Source: Deltaproteobacteria bacterium
Lineage (GTDB): Bacteria > Desulfobacterota > JADFXK01
NCBI GenBank assembly: GCA_015233285.1
Contig: JADFYA010000062.1
Location: forward strand, 1-12,814
Reading direction: 5' to 3'
Length of the DNA: 12,814 nucleotides
Every line of letters begins with the position of its first letter. Within the stretch, counting starts at the first letter, position 1. The notes below the pieces were generated by a model that saw only the letters and a program-made list of their open reading frames with translations, did not search any database and was not told where the DNA came from. Below are positions 1 through 8,366 of this stretch, in pieces. Made by a program: the position numbers and the translations under genes.

Positions 1-178
1 TCTTCTTGACTTCCAGGGGAATGCCCTTGACCGTCTTAATGGCCACTATCAACTCTTCTTTGTCCATCCCGTGAACGCCGACGATCTCACCCAAACTTAA
101 GGCCAACTCGCGTAGTTCCTTAGCCGTCATCTTCTCGAGGGGTTTTTCCTTTTGGATTTTCTTCTTTTCCTTACTCAT
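1..178 (-). CDS. Short Rho-N-like domain protein (N-terminal part, cut by window edge)
   Basis: The first 59 residues are visible. The start ATG at 176-178 is preceded by a good ribosome binding site (AAGGAG, 6 nt before the ATG). A lysine/glutamate-rich N-terminus (about residues 1-17) is followed by a helical segment with MTAKELRELALSLG and then GMDKEELIVAIK. This matches the pattern of the Rho termination factor N-terminal (Rho_N, SAP/HeH-like) fold, a small helical domain that binds single-stranded RNA or DNA or proteins. No Rho ATPase part is visible, and stand-alone Rho_N proteins are common in this bacterial group. It lies on the same strand as the aldehyde dehydrogenase, 118 nt downstream of it, but has its own promoter (262-290). 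Nucleic-acid binding is an inference from the fold; the cellular role is unknown and the C-terminus is outside the window. Confidence 0.7.
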   Translation of the reverse strand, partial: MSKEKKKIQKEKPLEKMTAKELRELALSLGEIVGVHGMDKEELIVAIKTVKGIPLEVKK

Positions 179-261
179 GGTATCTCCTTATAGGTATCTA
201 AAATAATTAAGAACCAGGACTGAAAGGCCCAGTCTTCCGACCATTGGCGACAAAAATAATT

Positions 262-290
262 ACTATAGCCCATAATCCTGGCATTATCAA
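262..290 (-). promoter_or_regulatory. Sigma70-type promoter for the Rho-N-like gene
   Basis: On the minus strand, TTGATA (285-290, 5/6 to TTGACA) is followed after exactly 17 nt by TATAGT (262-267, 5/6 to TATAAT). It sits just past the aldehyde dehydrogenase stop codon and predicts a start of transcription near 255. That gives a leader of about 77 nt, with a weak GACTG/CAGTC hairpin, before the ATG at 178. No experimental support; the call rests on match and spacing. Confidence 0.6.
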
Positions 291-296
291 GATATT

Positions 297-1799
297 TTAC
301 GTTGGCTTTTGGGTGTCGATCTGGGCTTTTTGAAGTTTGCCGCTGAAATCGCGGTAAATTACCTTCCATTTAGTATAATGATCAAGCGCTCCACCGCGGC
401 CTCCCGCCTCCCGCGGACCCAGACCGGTGGCTTTAGTCCCGCCAAAGGGAAGATGGATCTCCGCCCCGATGGTGGAGGCATTGATGTAAACCAGCCCTGA
501 GTCCAGGTCCCTCTCCGCCGTGGCCGCGGCGTTGACATCGCGGGTGTAAATGGCTGAGGACAATCCATAACGGACTCCGTTGGCCACCTCAATGGCCTGC
601 CTCAAATCCTTAACTTTGATGACTGAGACCACGGGCCCGAAAATTTCCTCTTGGGCGATGGTCATCTGGGGCTGGACATCCACAAATATGGTTGGGGTAT
701 AATAATATCCATAGGCGCAAGTCCCTTCCCGGCAGATCTTCCCGCCCAGGGCCAGGGTGGCGCCTTCTTTTATGCCCTCTTGAACGTATCGGCTGACTTT
801 CTCCAACTGATCCTGGTGAGCCAGGGGACCGACATCCGTTTCCGGCAACAATCCGTCACCCAGGACCAGGGCGGCTGCTTTGGCTTTAAACGCCTTGACG
901 AATTGGTCATGAATCCCGGCCTGGACGACAACCCGGCCGGCCGCCGTGCATCGCTGACCCGTGGTTCCAAACCCACCCCAGACCGCGCCTTCCACAGCCA
1001 GGTCCAGGTCGGCGTCATTCAACACGATGATCGCGTTCTTCCCGCCCATTTCGGTGGCCACTTCTTTGTGGTTGCGGCCGAGAGCGGCCTCTATCCGGGA
1101 TCCGACCGCCCAGGACCCGGTGAAGGATACGGCATCAACTTCGGGGTGGTCGACCAACGGCGTTCCCACCTCCGGGCCTGTCCCGTGGACCAGGTTAAGC
1201 ACGCCTGGGGGTAATCCCGCTTCGATCAGCACCCGGACGAATTCCGTGGCGCAAACACCGGTATAACTCGATGGTTTGAACACCACGGTATTACCACAGA
1301 CCAGGGCTGCGCAAATTTTCCAGGCGGGAATGGCGATGGGGAAGTTCCATGGAGTAATCAGGCCGAAAACCCCCTTGGGTACCCGGATGGATTTCATGTC
1401 TTTGTCCCGGAGTTCCGAATGGGCCGTTTCACCCGACAACCTCCTGCCTTCACCGGCCATATAATAGGCCATATCGATGGCTTCCTGGGCGTCGCCAAGA
1501 CCTTCGCTCAAAACCTTGCCCATCTCCATGGTCACCAGCCGGCCCAGGCGGTTCTTTTCCCGTTTGAATATCTCGGCGGCTTCATAAAGGATTTCACCCC
1601 GGATGGGCGCGGGAGTCAACCGCCACCGGTCAAAAGCGCTTCGGGCCGCAATCACTGCCCGGTCCACATCTTCAGCGGAAGACCGGGGAATGATCCCGAT
1701 AATTTCGGCAGTCCGGGCCGGATTGAGGCTGTCCATGGTTTGGCCTGAAACCGCCGGAACCCATTGGCCGTTGATATGGTTCAGATAAAGGTCAGGCAT
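297..1799 (-). CDS. Aldehyde dehydrogenase, NAD(P)-dependent (ALDH superfamily)
   Basis: A 500-residue, full-length member of the ALDH superfamily, which oxidises an aldehyde to its carboxylic acid with NAD(P)+ in the cytoplasm. Visible landmarks are the oxyanion asparagine N152 in PWNFP, the cofactor lysine K175 in FKPSS, FTGS at 226-229, the general base E250 in EMGGKN, the nucleophile C284 in GQRCT, and EEIFGPV at 384-390. The residue three after K175 is serine rather than glutamate. In ALDHs glutamate there binds the NAD ribose hydroxyls, so use of NADP+ is possible (inference). The C-terminus (WKVIYRDFSGKLQKAQID) resembles semialdehyde-type dehydrogenases of the oxoglutarate-semialdehyde or piperideine-carboxylate kind, but the substrate cannot be read from sequence. 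The gene starts 3 nt after the slipin stop codon, with GGAAGGAT as ribosome binding site, so it is almost certainly translated from the nfeD-slipin message. Confidence 0.93.
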   Translation of the reverse strand: MPDLYLNHINGQWVPAVSGQTMDSLNPARTAEIIGIIPRSSAEDVDRAVIAARSAFDRWRLTPAPIRGEILYEAAEIFKREKNRLGRLVTMEMGKVLSEGLGDAQEAIDMAYYMAGEGRRLSGETAHSELRDKDMKSIRVPKGVFGLITPWNFPIAIPAWKICAALVCGNTVVFKPSSYTGVCATEFVRVLIEAGLPPGVLNLVHGTGPEVGTPLVDHPEVDAVSFTGSWAVGSRIEAALGRNHKEVATEMGGKNAIIVLNDADLDLAVEGAVWGGFGTTGQRCTAAGRVVVQAGIHDQFVKAFKAKAAALVLGDGLLPETDVGPLAHQDQLEKVSRYVQEGIKEGATLALGGKICREGTCAYGYYYTPTIFVDVQPQMTIAQEEIFGPVVSVIKVKDLRQAIEVANGVRYGLSSAIYTRDVNAAATAERDLDSGLVYINASTIGAEIHLPFGGTKATGLGPREAGGRGGALDHYTKWKVIYRDFSGKLQKAQIDTQKPT

Positions 1800-1802
1800 A
1801 GG

Positions 1803-2726
1803 TTATCCTTCCATATTGCCGGGTTCAATGTTCGGCTTTGGAGCGGTTGGGTTGGTTGTGGGTTTTAGAGTGCTATGAACCTGGGTGCCGCCAGGGACAT
1901 ATCCTGGTTCTATAGTCATTTTGACAGGCCTGGCCTGGGCTATCTCTTCTCGGGAAGTGGCCGGGTTCTGGCGGGCCGCGGCGCTATGCGACATATTCAA
2001 GAAAGCGCTAAACATCTCGATGGGCAAAGGGAAAATGGTGGTGGAATTGTTCTCCACGGCGATTTCACGCAAAGTCTGGAGATAGCGAAGTTGCAGGGCA
2101 ATGGGATGAACTTCGATGATTGCGGCTGCCTCGACCAATTTGGTGGCTGCCTGGAATTCGCCCTCGGAGTTGATAATTTTGGCCCGGCGTTCCCGTTCGG
2201 CTTCCGCCTGCTTGGCCATGGCCCGTTGCATGTCCTGGGGCAGGTCGATATGTTTCACCTCCACCGTGGTTACTTTAATGCCCCAAGGATCAGTGTGTTT
2301 GTCGAGTATTTCCTGCAATTCGGTGTTAATTTTTTCCCGTTCGGATAAAAGCTTGTCCATTTCCGCCTGGCCGCAAACGCTTCTTAGAGTGGTCTGGGCC
2401 AACTGGGAAGTGGCGAAAAGAAAGTTTTCCACCTGGACGATGGCCTTAGTCGGGTTCATCACCCGAAAATAGATGACCGCGCTGACTTTCATGGAGACGT
2501 TGTCCCTGGTGATGACGTCCTGGGGTGGGACGTCCATGGCCACCAGCCGCAGGCTGACCTTGACCATCCGGTCGATCACCGGGATCAGAAGAATCAGCCC
2601 CGGTCCTTTGGCCGCGATGACCCGGCCCAGGCGGAAGATTACTCCCCGTTCGTATTCATTCAAAACTCTGATGGCTGAAGACAGAAATATTACCACCACG
2701 ACGACAATGGACAGGACACCGAACAT
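1803..2726 (-). CDS. Slipin (stomatin-like SPFH/band 7 membrane protein)
   Basis: A 307-residue stomatin-family protein. It has an N-terminal membrane segment (about 3-20), the typical [13 protein letters not shown] entry (23-35), an SPFH/band 7 domain to about residue 165, a charged helical stretch rich in A/E/R/K (168-205) and a hydrophobic C-terminal patch with [13 protein letters not shown] (231-243). Slipins oligomerise on the inner membrane and are thought to scaffold membrane microdomains. In Pyrococcus the neighbouring NfeD protease cuts stomatin in an equivalent C-terminal hydrophobic stretch (established for PH1510/PH1511). The last 55 residues or so are a Pro/Thr-rich, probably disordered tail, longer than in a minimal slipin. 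The start is supported by AGGAG at 2734-2738. The gene lies 24 nt after the nfeD-like gene and 3 nt before the aldehyde dehydrogenase, so the three form one operon. Confidence 0.93.
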   Translation of the reverse strand: MFGVLSIVVVVVIFLSSAIRVLNEYERGVIFRLGRVIAAKGPGLILLIPVIDRMVKVSLRLVAMDVPPQDVITRDNVSMKVSAVIYFRVMNPTKAIVQVENFLFATSQLAQTTLRSVCGQAEMDKLLSEREKINTELQEILDKHTDPWGIKVTTVEVKHIDLPQDMQRAMAKQAEAERERRAKIINSEGEFQAATKLVEAAAIIEVHPIALQLRYLQTLREIAVENNSTTIFPLPIEMFSAFLNMSHSAAARQNPATSREEIAQARPVKMTIEPGYVPGGTQVHSTLKPTTNPTAPKPNIEPGNMEG

Positions 2727-2750
2727 AGCTCTTCTCCTTTATTAAGGGTT

Positions 2751-4160
2751 TCAGGTGGAATGCTGATGAAGACCGTCTTCGGCCGGGTCTTTCGGCGTTA
2801 GGTCGGAGTTGGACATAGGCTTCACTGTTAGAATCAGGTCGATTGCCTGGGTGACTATGACGGCCTCGCCTTCGGGTATCGGGTCTCGGCTTTGGGCATT
2901 CCAGTATTCACCATGAATGAAAACTTTGCCGCCGGCCGCGTCAACCCGCTCGATGACCCGCCCGGTTTCGCCGATCAATCCGGCTTCGCCTGTCGTGGGC
3001 GCGGAGAATTGGGCCCGCACCACCAGCGTCGTCACAGTTAAAAAGAATAGGGCGGTAATTAGTATGGTCGGCAGGAAGACACTCCAAGATACCTGCATCG
3101 TACTTCCGGTCTGCCGAAACAAAAATATGGAGCCCAAAGTCAGGCAAATCAGGCCGGATAAAGCCAACAGCCCGAAACTGGGGATTTTGATTTCCAGCAG
3201 CAGGAAGATCAGGCCGAGAACTATTAACAGCATCCCGGCGTAGTTGACCGGCAGCGCCTGAAAGGCATAAAAGGCCAAGACCAGGCAAGTTGCCCCGACC
3301 ACGCCCGGAAAGACTGCTCCGGGATGGGAGAACTCGAGATACAGCCCGGCCAGTCCGATCATCATCAGGATATAGGCGATATTCGGATCGCAAATAATTT
3401 TGAGGATACTCTCCCGAAGGTCCTCCACGGTCCGTTTCAAGACATAGGGATTGGTCTGGATGGTGCCGGCCCGGCCCCGGCCCTTGATGGTGAATCCGTT
3501 CATTTTCTTGATCAAGTCATCGGTGTTGTCGGCTACAAAGTCTACTACGTCTAAATCCAAGGCTTTTTCGGCGGTGATGGAAACGCTTTCTTTGACCGCC
3601 TGGGCCGCCCAATCAGCATTCCGGCCCCGTTTTTCGGCCAGGCTTCTGACATAGGCGATCATATCGTTTTCTACCTTCAGAGCCATGGTCTTAGCCACAT
3701 CTTGACCACCCGCGGATACCGGATGGGCTGCGCCGATATTGGTGCCCGGAGCCATGGCCGCGATATCGGCCGCGATGGTAATCATCACCCCGGCCGAAGC
3801 GGCGCGAGCCCCGGATGGAGAAACGAAGACGACCACAGGAACGGCCGACCCCAAAATGGCCTTGACGATATCCCGCATGGACGTGTCCAGTCCGCCGGGG
3901 GTATCCAGCTCGATGATGAGACAGATCGCGTGTTCATCATTAGCCTGGCGGATTGCCCGGAGAACCAGTTCGGCTGAACCTGGATTGATTGAACTCTCCA
4001 GCCGCACGGCCCGGATTATCCGGTTTTGAGCATTGAGAGGAGGAGGGGTCAGGGTTGCGACCGGCGATTTTTCTATTACTTTGGCCCCGATCAGCAGGGC
4101 GACCCCTAAGAAGATGATTATCATCGATAGAACGCGCCGCAAAACGGATTTTGTGCCCAT
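2751..4160 (-). CDS. NfeD-type membrane-bound serine protease (ClpP class)
   Basis: I place the start at 4158-4160 (469 residues). GAGGAG at 4168-4173 lies 7 nt upstream, and a signal/anchor helix (10-27) follows directly. An open frame reaches back to 4319 but crosses the promoter at 4209, so the longer start is unlikely. Order: anchor helix; ClpP/SppA-like protease domain (about 48-235) with the candidate catalytic serine S122 in AASAG and lysine K162 in LKVEND, which align by eye with the Ser-Lys dyad of Pyrococcus PH1510; about five membrane helices (260-381); and a C-terminal NfeD OB-fold domain (about 391-447). This is the full-length NfeD1b-type architecture. The protein should cut membrane partners, most likely the slipin encoded next to it, at the membrane. 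A polar C-terminal tail of about 20 residues follows the OB fold. Confidence 0.93.
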   Translation of the reverse strand: MGTKSVLRRVLSMIIIFLGVALLIGAKVIEKSPVATLTPPPLNAQNRIIRAVRLESSINPGSAELVLRAIRQANDEHAICLIIELDTPGGLDTSMRDIVKAILGSAVPVVVFVSPSGARAASAGVMITIAADIAAMAPGTNIGAAHPVSAGGQDVAKTMALKVENDMIAYVRSLAEKRGRNADWAAQAVKESVSITAEKALDLDVVDFVADNTDDLIKKMNGFTIKGRGRAGTIQTNPYVLKRTVEDLRESILKIICDPNIAYILMMIGLAGLYLEFSHPGAVFPGVVGATCLVLAFYAFQALPVNYAGMLLIVLGLIFLLLEIKIPSFGLLALSGLICLTLGSIFLFRQTGSTMQVSWSVFLPTILITALFFLTVTTLVVRAQFSAPTTGEAGLIGETGRVIERVDAAGGKVFIHGEYWNAQSRDPIPEGEAVIVTQAIDLILTVKPMSNSDLTPKDPAEDGLHQHST

Positions 4161-4208
4161 AATGAGTCTCCTCAATAAGGTCGTGCCTGCGAGAAACGAG
4201 TTTAACGA

Positions 4209-4220
4209 ATTATAGCATAC
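4209..4220 (-). promoter_or_regulatory. Extended -10 promoter of the nfeD-slipin-aldehyde dehydrogenase operon
   Basis: On the minus strand a perfect TATAAT (4209-4214) is preceded by TG one base upstream, giving the extended -10 form TGCTATAAT. The -35 region 17 nt upstream (TTTATT) is weak, as expected for extended -10 promoters. Transcription would start near 4202, leaving a leader of about 42 nt with the GAGGAG ribosome binding site. Confidence 0.6.
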
Positions 4221-4418
4221 CTGAAAAAGAAAATAAAGATTACTATTAACCAGGTGATATTTTTGCCGGTGAGATGGTCGGCAGGTCGGTGGATACTTGA
4301 TGAGCCTTTGCCGCCCCACGGCTATCCAGGTGCCGCCCCCCGGTTTGGCTGAACAAACAAGCGAATGTCCTCACCCTGGATTTAAAGAAAGAAAAAGCCT
4401 GAAATTGTCTTTATTTTC

Positions 4419-4447
4419 TTGCATTTCAGCCGATTATTTAATAATAT
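4419..4447 (+). promoter_or_regulatory. Candidate promoter of the hybrid kinase gene
   Basis: TTGCAT (4419-4424), 17 nt spacer, TAATAT (4442-4447, 4/6 to TATAAT). It lies in the AT-richest stretch of the region, between inverted copies of CCTGAAAT. It would give a leader of about 170 nt before the preferred start at 4623. The match to consensus is modest. Confidence 0.35.
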
Positions 4448-4622
4448 TTCAGGTAATCGGATAATTTTGACTGTTGCCGGCAGATCATTCAACTCGGTAT
4501 ATTTATTGGCGATTAACCGAAACATTAGCTCGAGAAATTGTCGTCTGGGCGTTTCCCATTGCGGCCTGGCCACTGGTATGCGTATTCAAGTCCAATTGGA
4601 ACATGATCGACGAGATGCTTTG

Positions 4623-7600
4623 ATGAAACTGATGGATCGAAAGAACTTTCTTTCCCTGGCCCGATGGCTGCTTTGCCTGACGCTGGTTGTGGGCGTGGTC
4701 TTTCTTAGATCACCCTCTGCCTCGGCGGAAGAGCCAAAGCGGATTGTGGTGGCCGGCGATAGGTCTTACGCCCCATTCGAATTCATCGGCGCGACCGGTC
4801 AACCCCAAGGGATTTTTGTCGATATTTACCGGTTGTGGTCTGAAAAAACGGGAGTTGAGGTGGAATATCGCTTAATGACCTGGGAAGAGGTTCTTAAGCG
4901 GTTGCAAGAAGGCCGGGCCGATGTCATTGGCGGAATTTTTCCCACCCCGGAACGGGAAAAACTGTACGACTTCTCCCTACCCTATTATGAAATCCCGGTA
5001 AATATTTTTTTCCGGAGCAATATATATGGGATCAGTAAGTTAGAAGACTTGGTCGGGTTCAAAATCGGTGTCGTCAAGGAAGATTCTTCCGAGGATGTCG
5101 TCCGGAAAAAAGTACCCCAGGCGGTTGTGGTCACATATGCCTCGTTTGAAGACCTGGTCCGGGCGGCCGTGGAAGGCGAGATTAACGTTTTTGTGGCCGA
5201 CACCCCGGTGGCTATTTTTCATCTGAATAAACTCGGTCGGGCTGATAAATTTAAATATTCCGAACAACCGGTCTATAGCTCCAAGGTCTGCGCCGCGGTC
5301 AAAAAAGGGGATGCGGCACGATTGAAATTGCTCAATACCGGAATCGGGAAGATCACCAACCAGGAAAAAGAGGCGATCAAACTCCACTGGATAGGAGTGT
5401 CTCTGGCCCGGAAGATCCCTTGGAGGTTATTTGGGCTGGGCGCAATTCTGGTTCTGATCATCGTGGCCGTCATTCTCTTCTGGAACTATCAACTGCGGCG
5501 GCGGGTGGCCCTGGCAGCCTTGAATCTAAACGCCCAGGCCGCCACCGACAGTCTGGTGGCCAAGATATCAACGCGGTTTATCAGATTCAGGGCTGATGAT
5601 TTTGATCTCAACATCACCCGCGCCCTGCAGGACGTTGGTGAATTTATTGCGGTGGAGCGGATTTGCCTTTTTGTCTCCGACAGACCCGGTTTGATGAGAA
5701 AAACCCATGACTGGCGTTGTCCCGACCTTGAGGCCGGTTCGGCCATGGAAACGGATGAACTTGATTTAACCGAGGTGCCCAGGATTTATGACCGGCTCCG
5801 GCTGTGGGAGATTGTCGGGGATCTTGACTTGGTCAAGAATGGAGAAATGTCGGAGGCTGATAAATTACGTGAGGTTATGTGGTCGGCCAGGTCTATCATT
5901 TTGACGCCCATCATTTATGGGGGTAATCTGGCAGGCGTTATTGCAGCTTGTACCATAGCGCATAGTAAGATGTTTCTAACCCACGAAATTAGGCTGCTGA
6001 AAATGGCCGCTGAAATTTTGGCCAATGCCTTGGAGCACGAGCGGGGAGAAAAGGCCTTAAGCGAAAGCGAGAACCGGTACCGGGTGGTGCTGGATTCATC
6101 CGCGGACCCGATCATCGTTTACGACCACGACCGCAAGGTCAATTTCACCAATCCCGCTTTCTCGCGGGCGTTCGGCTGGACCCCGGAGGAAATATCCGAC
6201 CATGAACGGAATTTTATCCCGGAAGAAAAACAATCGGAAATGGAAACGGCCATGCAACGTCTGGCCTCCGGCCCGGAAGACTATTTGTATTTTGAATCTA
6301 TCAGATTAGACAAGAACCGTGTCCCGATCGACGTCAGTGTCAGCATGGCTGCTCACCGCAGCCCCGAAGGCAGCCTCCTGGCCGTAGTCACGAATCTGAA
6401 AGACATCACAGCCTGGAAGAGGGCAGAGAAAGACCTCCAACAGAGCCAGGACCGGTTTAAAAATCTCTATGAAAAATCACTTAGAACCGAGGAGGTCTAT
6501 CGGTCTTTGTTTGATGCCTCGGCCGACGCCATTGTGCTTTATGATTTGGAGGGCCGCACAAGATACATCAGCCCCTCATTTACTAAGATATTCGGCTGGA
6601 CCCTGGACGAGGTCCTGAATACCCGAATTCCGTTTCTGCCGGAGGCGGAAAAAGAACCCACTCTAAAGACAATCACTGATACTATTACGATGGGAACGCC
6701 CTGTCACGGCTTTGAGAGTAAACGGATGTCTAAGGATGGCCGGATCCTGGATGTGAGTATCAGCGCCTCCAGATATGACGACCACGCCGGCCGGCCCGAC
6801 GGGTTGCTCGTGGTATTACGTGACATCACCCAGCAGAAGCTGCTTCAAGCCCAACTCCACCACGCCCAGAAGATGGATGCCGTGGGCGCCCTGGCCGGGG
6901 GGGTGGCCCATGACTTCAATAATATTCTCCAGGCGATTATGGGTTACATCCAACTCCTGCTCCTGGATAAAGATGAGAATCATCCGGAGTATGAAGAACT
7001 GCGGGCCATCGAACAGGCCGCCCGCCGGGCCACCGAGTTGACCCAACAACTTCTGACATTCAGCCGCAAGGTGGAGAGCAAGAAACGGCCCATGGAACTT
7101 AACCTGGAGATCATGCAGGTAAGAAAGTTGTTGGCCCGGACTATCCCCAAGATGATCGCCATTGATCTGGATTTGACGGACGACCTGGGGCTGATCGAGG
7201 GCGACCCGGCCCAAATCGAACAGGTGCTGATGAATCTTGGGGTAAATGCCAAAGATGCCATGCCTGAGGGAGGCAGACTCAGGTTCAAGACCCGAAACGT
7301 AACCCTCGACGAAGAATATTGCCGGATGCACCCCGGAATGACTCCGGGCAGCTTTGCTCAGATAACTATTTCCGACACTGGTCAGGGAATGAGTCGTGAG
7401 GTCCAAGAACATATCTTTGAACCGTTTTTTACCACCAAGGAGTTGGGCAAAGGGACCGGCCTGGGTCTGTCCATAGTCTACGGGGTGGTCAAGGATCACG
7501 GCGGGAATATCACTTGTTACAGCCAACCGGGACAGGGCACGGAGTTTCGAATCTACTTGCCGGCGCTGGACATGGAGGCTTGCTTAGAGCAGGATCCGGC

Positions 7601-7994
7601 CGCGGAAGAGATGCCGCCCGGAGGTGACGAGACCATCTTACTGGTGGACGACGAACCCTCAATCAGCAACCTGGTCTCCCAATTGCTGGTTACCCAAGGC
7701 TATAATGTATTGACCGCGGCCAACGGCTTTGAAGCGTTGCAGGTCTACAAACAGAATGCCGACCAAATCGCCCTGGTTATCCTTGACTTGAATATGCCGG
7801 AGATGGATGGCCGCGTTTGTTTGGAGCAACTCCGGGAAATGGACCCCAAGATAAAGGTGATCATCTACAGCGGTTTTTCCAGCGAGCCGGTCAAGGATAG
7901 CGCGATTGCGGCCGGGGCCAAAACATTTCTGACTAAGCCGTTCAATGTGGTTAAGATGCTTACGGTTGTCCGCGAAGTCTTAGAGGCGGATTAA
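4623..7994 (+). CDS. Hybrid sensor histidine kinase with periplasmic solute-binding, GAF, two PAS and receiver domains
   Basis: A 1123-residue inner-membrane sensor kinase. Start 4623 is preferred because a classic signal peptide follows (MKLMDRKNF, hydrophobic core, SASA-EEP cleavage region near residue 35). The frame is open back to 4419, but those 68 residues are not signal-like, and the ribosome binding site is weak at every candidate ATG. Domains: SBP_bac_3-type periplasmic binding domain (40-258) with [11 protein letters not shown] (its R in the ligand-carboxylate position) and ADTP (acidic residue in the amino-group position); membrane helix 269-289; GAF (309-473); PAS (481-602); PAS (623-740); HisKA with phospho-acceptor H763 in VAHDFNN; HATPase with N871/N875, [14 protein letters not shown] and GKGTGLGL (about 857-979); receiver (1004-1120) with D1009, D1010, phospho-acceptor D1055, S1083 and K1105. 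All catalytic motifs are intact. It resembles BvgS-like sensors; the ligand is probably an amino acid or similar small molecule (inference). No response regulator gene is adjacent, so its output partner is elsewhere. Confidence 0.94.
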   Translation: MKLMDRKNFLSLARWLLCLTLVVGVVFLRSPSASAEEPKRIVVAGDRSYAPFEFIGATGQPQGIFVDIYRLWSEKTGVEVEYRLMTWEEVLKRLQEGRADVIGGIFPTPEREKLYDFSLPYYEIPVNIFFRSNIYGISKLEDLVGFKIGVVKEDSSEDVVRKKVPQAVVVTYASFEDLVRAAVEGEINVFVADTPVAIFHLNKLGRADKFKYSEQPVYSSKVCAAVKKGDAARLKLLNTGIGKITNQEKEAIKLHWIGVSLARKIPWRLFGLGAILVLIIVAVILFWNYQLRRRVALAALNLNAQAATDSLVAKISTRFIRFRADDFDLNITRALQDVGEFIAVERICLFVSDRPGLMRKTHDWRCPDLEAGSAMETDELDLTEVPRIYDRLRLWEIVGDLDLVKNGEMSEADKLREVMWSARSIILTPIIYGGNLAGVIAACTIAHSKMFLTHEIRLLKMAAEILANALEHERGEKALSESENRYRVVLDSSADPIIVYDHDRKVNFTNPAFSRAFGWTPEEISDHERNFIPEEKQSEMETAMQRLASGPEDYLYFESIRLDKNRVPIDVSVSMAAHRSPEGSLLAVVTNLKDITAWKRAEKDLQQSQDRFKNLYEKSLRTEEVYRSLFDASADAIVLYDLEGRTRYISPSFTKIFGWTLDEVLNTRIPFLPEAEKEPTLKTITDTITMGTPCHGFESKRMSKDGRILDVSISASRYDDHAGRPDGLLVVLRDITQQKLLQAQLHHAQKMDAVGALAGGVAHDFNNILQAIMGYIQLLLLDKDENHPEYEELRAIEQAARRATELTQQLLTFSRKVESKKRPMELNLEIMQVRKLLARTIPKMIAIDLDLTDDLGLIEGDPAQIEQVLMNLGVNAKDAMPEGGRLRFKTRNVTLDEEYCRMHPGMTPGSFAQITISDTGQGMSREVQEHIFEPFFTTKELGKGTGLGLSIVYGVVKDHGGNITCYSQPGQGTEFRIYLPALDMEACLEQDPAAEEMPPGGDETILLVDDEPSISNLVSQLLVTQGYNVLTAANGFEALQVYKQNADQIALVILDLNMPEMDGRVCLEQLREMDPKIKVIIYSGFSSEPVKDSAIAAGAKTFLTKPFNVVKMLTVVREVLEAD

Positions 7995-8042
7995 CGCAGG
8001 GCAAACGCATAAAATTTTCTTTTCTGGAATATTATCTTGTTG

Positions 8043-8061
8043 AATAAAGAAGGCGAGAAAG
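8043..8061 (-). repeat. 19-bp repeat, copy 1
   Basis: Read on the minus strand this is CTTTCTCGCCTTCTTTATT, an exact match to the plus strand at 11438-11456. The two copies lie inverted in the non-coding DNA on either side of the PPDK-like gene. The flanks beyond the 19 bp do not align convincingly. Confidence 0.6.
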
Positions 8062-8093
8062 TGCCAGAGGGACGGACCTATTTTTGATTCCGC

Positions 8094-8288
8094 CTCAGGG
8101 TGGCGCTTCGCTGACCCTGGGCTAGATTGTTTTTCCCCTACGGGAAAATGGATTTAGTCAACCCGAACGAGATGATTTGCCTTGCAGGTCTATTGTCGGG
8201 ACCAAGCTCACCATTGACCAGGCCACCGTCCCAATGCCCCGGAGGGGCTACCCAATCTAGCCCAGGGTCAACGAAGTGCCACCCTGGG
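8094..8288. repeat. REPIN-like element: two inverted palindromic modules
   Basis: Two 36-bp arms, 8094-8129 and 8253-8288, are reverse complements at 33 of 36 positions. All three differences are transitions, and two of them lie in the hairpin loops. Each arm is itself a hairpin: CCCAGGGT/ACCCTGGG at 8261-8268 and 8281-8288 with a 12-nt loop, and the equivalent at 8094-8101 and 8114-8121 with one G-T pair. On the inner side each arm is joined to a short extra stem: TTTTCCC/GGGAAAA at 8131-8137 and 8142-8148, and GCCCC/GGGGC at 8236-8240 and 8244-8248. Two facing copies of one palindromic module are the layout of REPINs, non-autonomous elements moved by RAYT (TnpA_REP) transposases. No transposase is present here, so that link is inferred. 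Confidence 0.65.
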
Positions 8289-8334
8289 TAAGGGCGCACG
8301 CCAAAGAGCCAATTGTAACCGTTCAAACTATAAG

Positions 8335-8366
8335 TCCCGGGGAGGCAACACGCTGCATCCCCGGGA
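8335..8366. repeat. GC-rich perfect hairpin
   Basis: TCCCGGGGA (8335-8343) and TCCCCGGGA (8358-8366) are perfect inverted repeats of 9 bp around a 14-nt loop. After one mismatch the stem continues with GCA/TGC (8345-8347, 8354-8356). No run of T follows on either strand, so it is not a typical intrinsic terminator. Its position between convergent genes could still let it block 3'-end decay or read-through. It may be another dispersed palindromic repeat. Confidence 0.55.

Larger units (their letters stand above)
4161..4622. other. Divergent intergenic region between nfeD-like and hybrid kinase genes
   Basis: About 460 nt with no convincing gene. It holds the minus-strand promoter at 4209, a candidate plus-strand promoter at 4419-4447, and AT-rich DNA at 4380-4450. 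A short motif recurs: CCTGAAAA at 4220-4227, CCTGAAAT at 4399-4406, ATTTCAG at 4423-4429 and ATTTCAGG at 4446-4453. The first and last copies touch the two -10 regions, so a shared operator is possible but unproven. The part from 4270 to 4375 is GC-richer and shows nothing I can name. Confidence 0.5.

Noticed and set aside
175..369. 64-codon minus-strand open frame between the dehydrogenase and the Rho-N-like gene
   Set aside because: It overlaps the dehydrogenase 3' end, a good promoter and the next start codon, and has no family resemblance.
651..1214. Long plus-strand open frame (187 codons)
   Set aside because: It lies wholly inside the aldehyde dehydrogenase on the other strand, whose motifs are clear; the translation resembles no family.
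4161..4319. 53-residue N-terminal extension of the NfeD-like protein
   Set aside because: It would need transcription from upstream of the extended -10 promoter at 4209; the start at 4160 has a strong ribosome binding site and is followed by a proper signal/anchor helix.
4419..4622. 68-residue N-terminal extension of the hybrid kinase
   Set aside because: It overlaps the candidate promoter and places the signal peptide internally; the later ATG at 4623 gives a normal secreted N-terminus.
6816..7526. Minus-strand open frame of 236 codons
   Set aside because: It is a shadow of the HisKA/HATPase part of the hybrid kinase; no motif or suitable ribosome binding site of its own.
8094..8148. Rho-independent terminator for the kinase gene
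   Set aside because: A hairpin and a T-rich stretch exist, but about 10 nt separate them and the Ts belong to the next stem; the structure is better explained as a repeat module.
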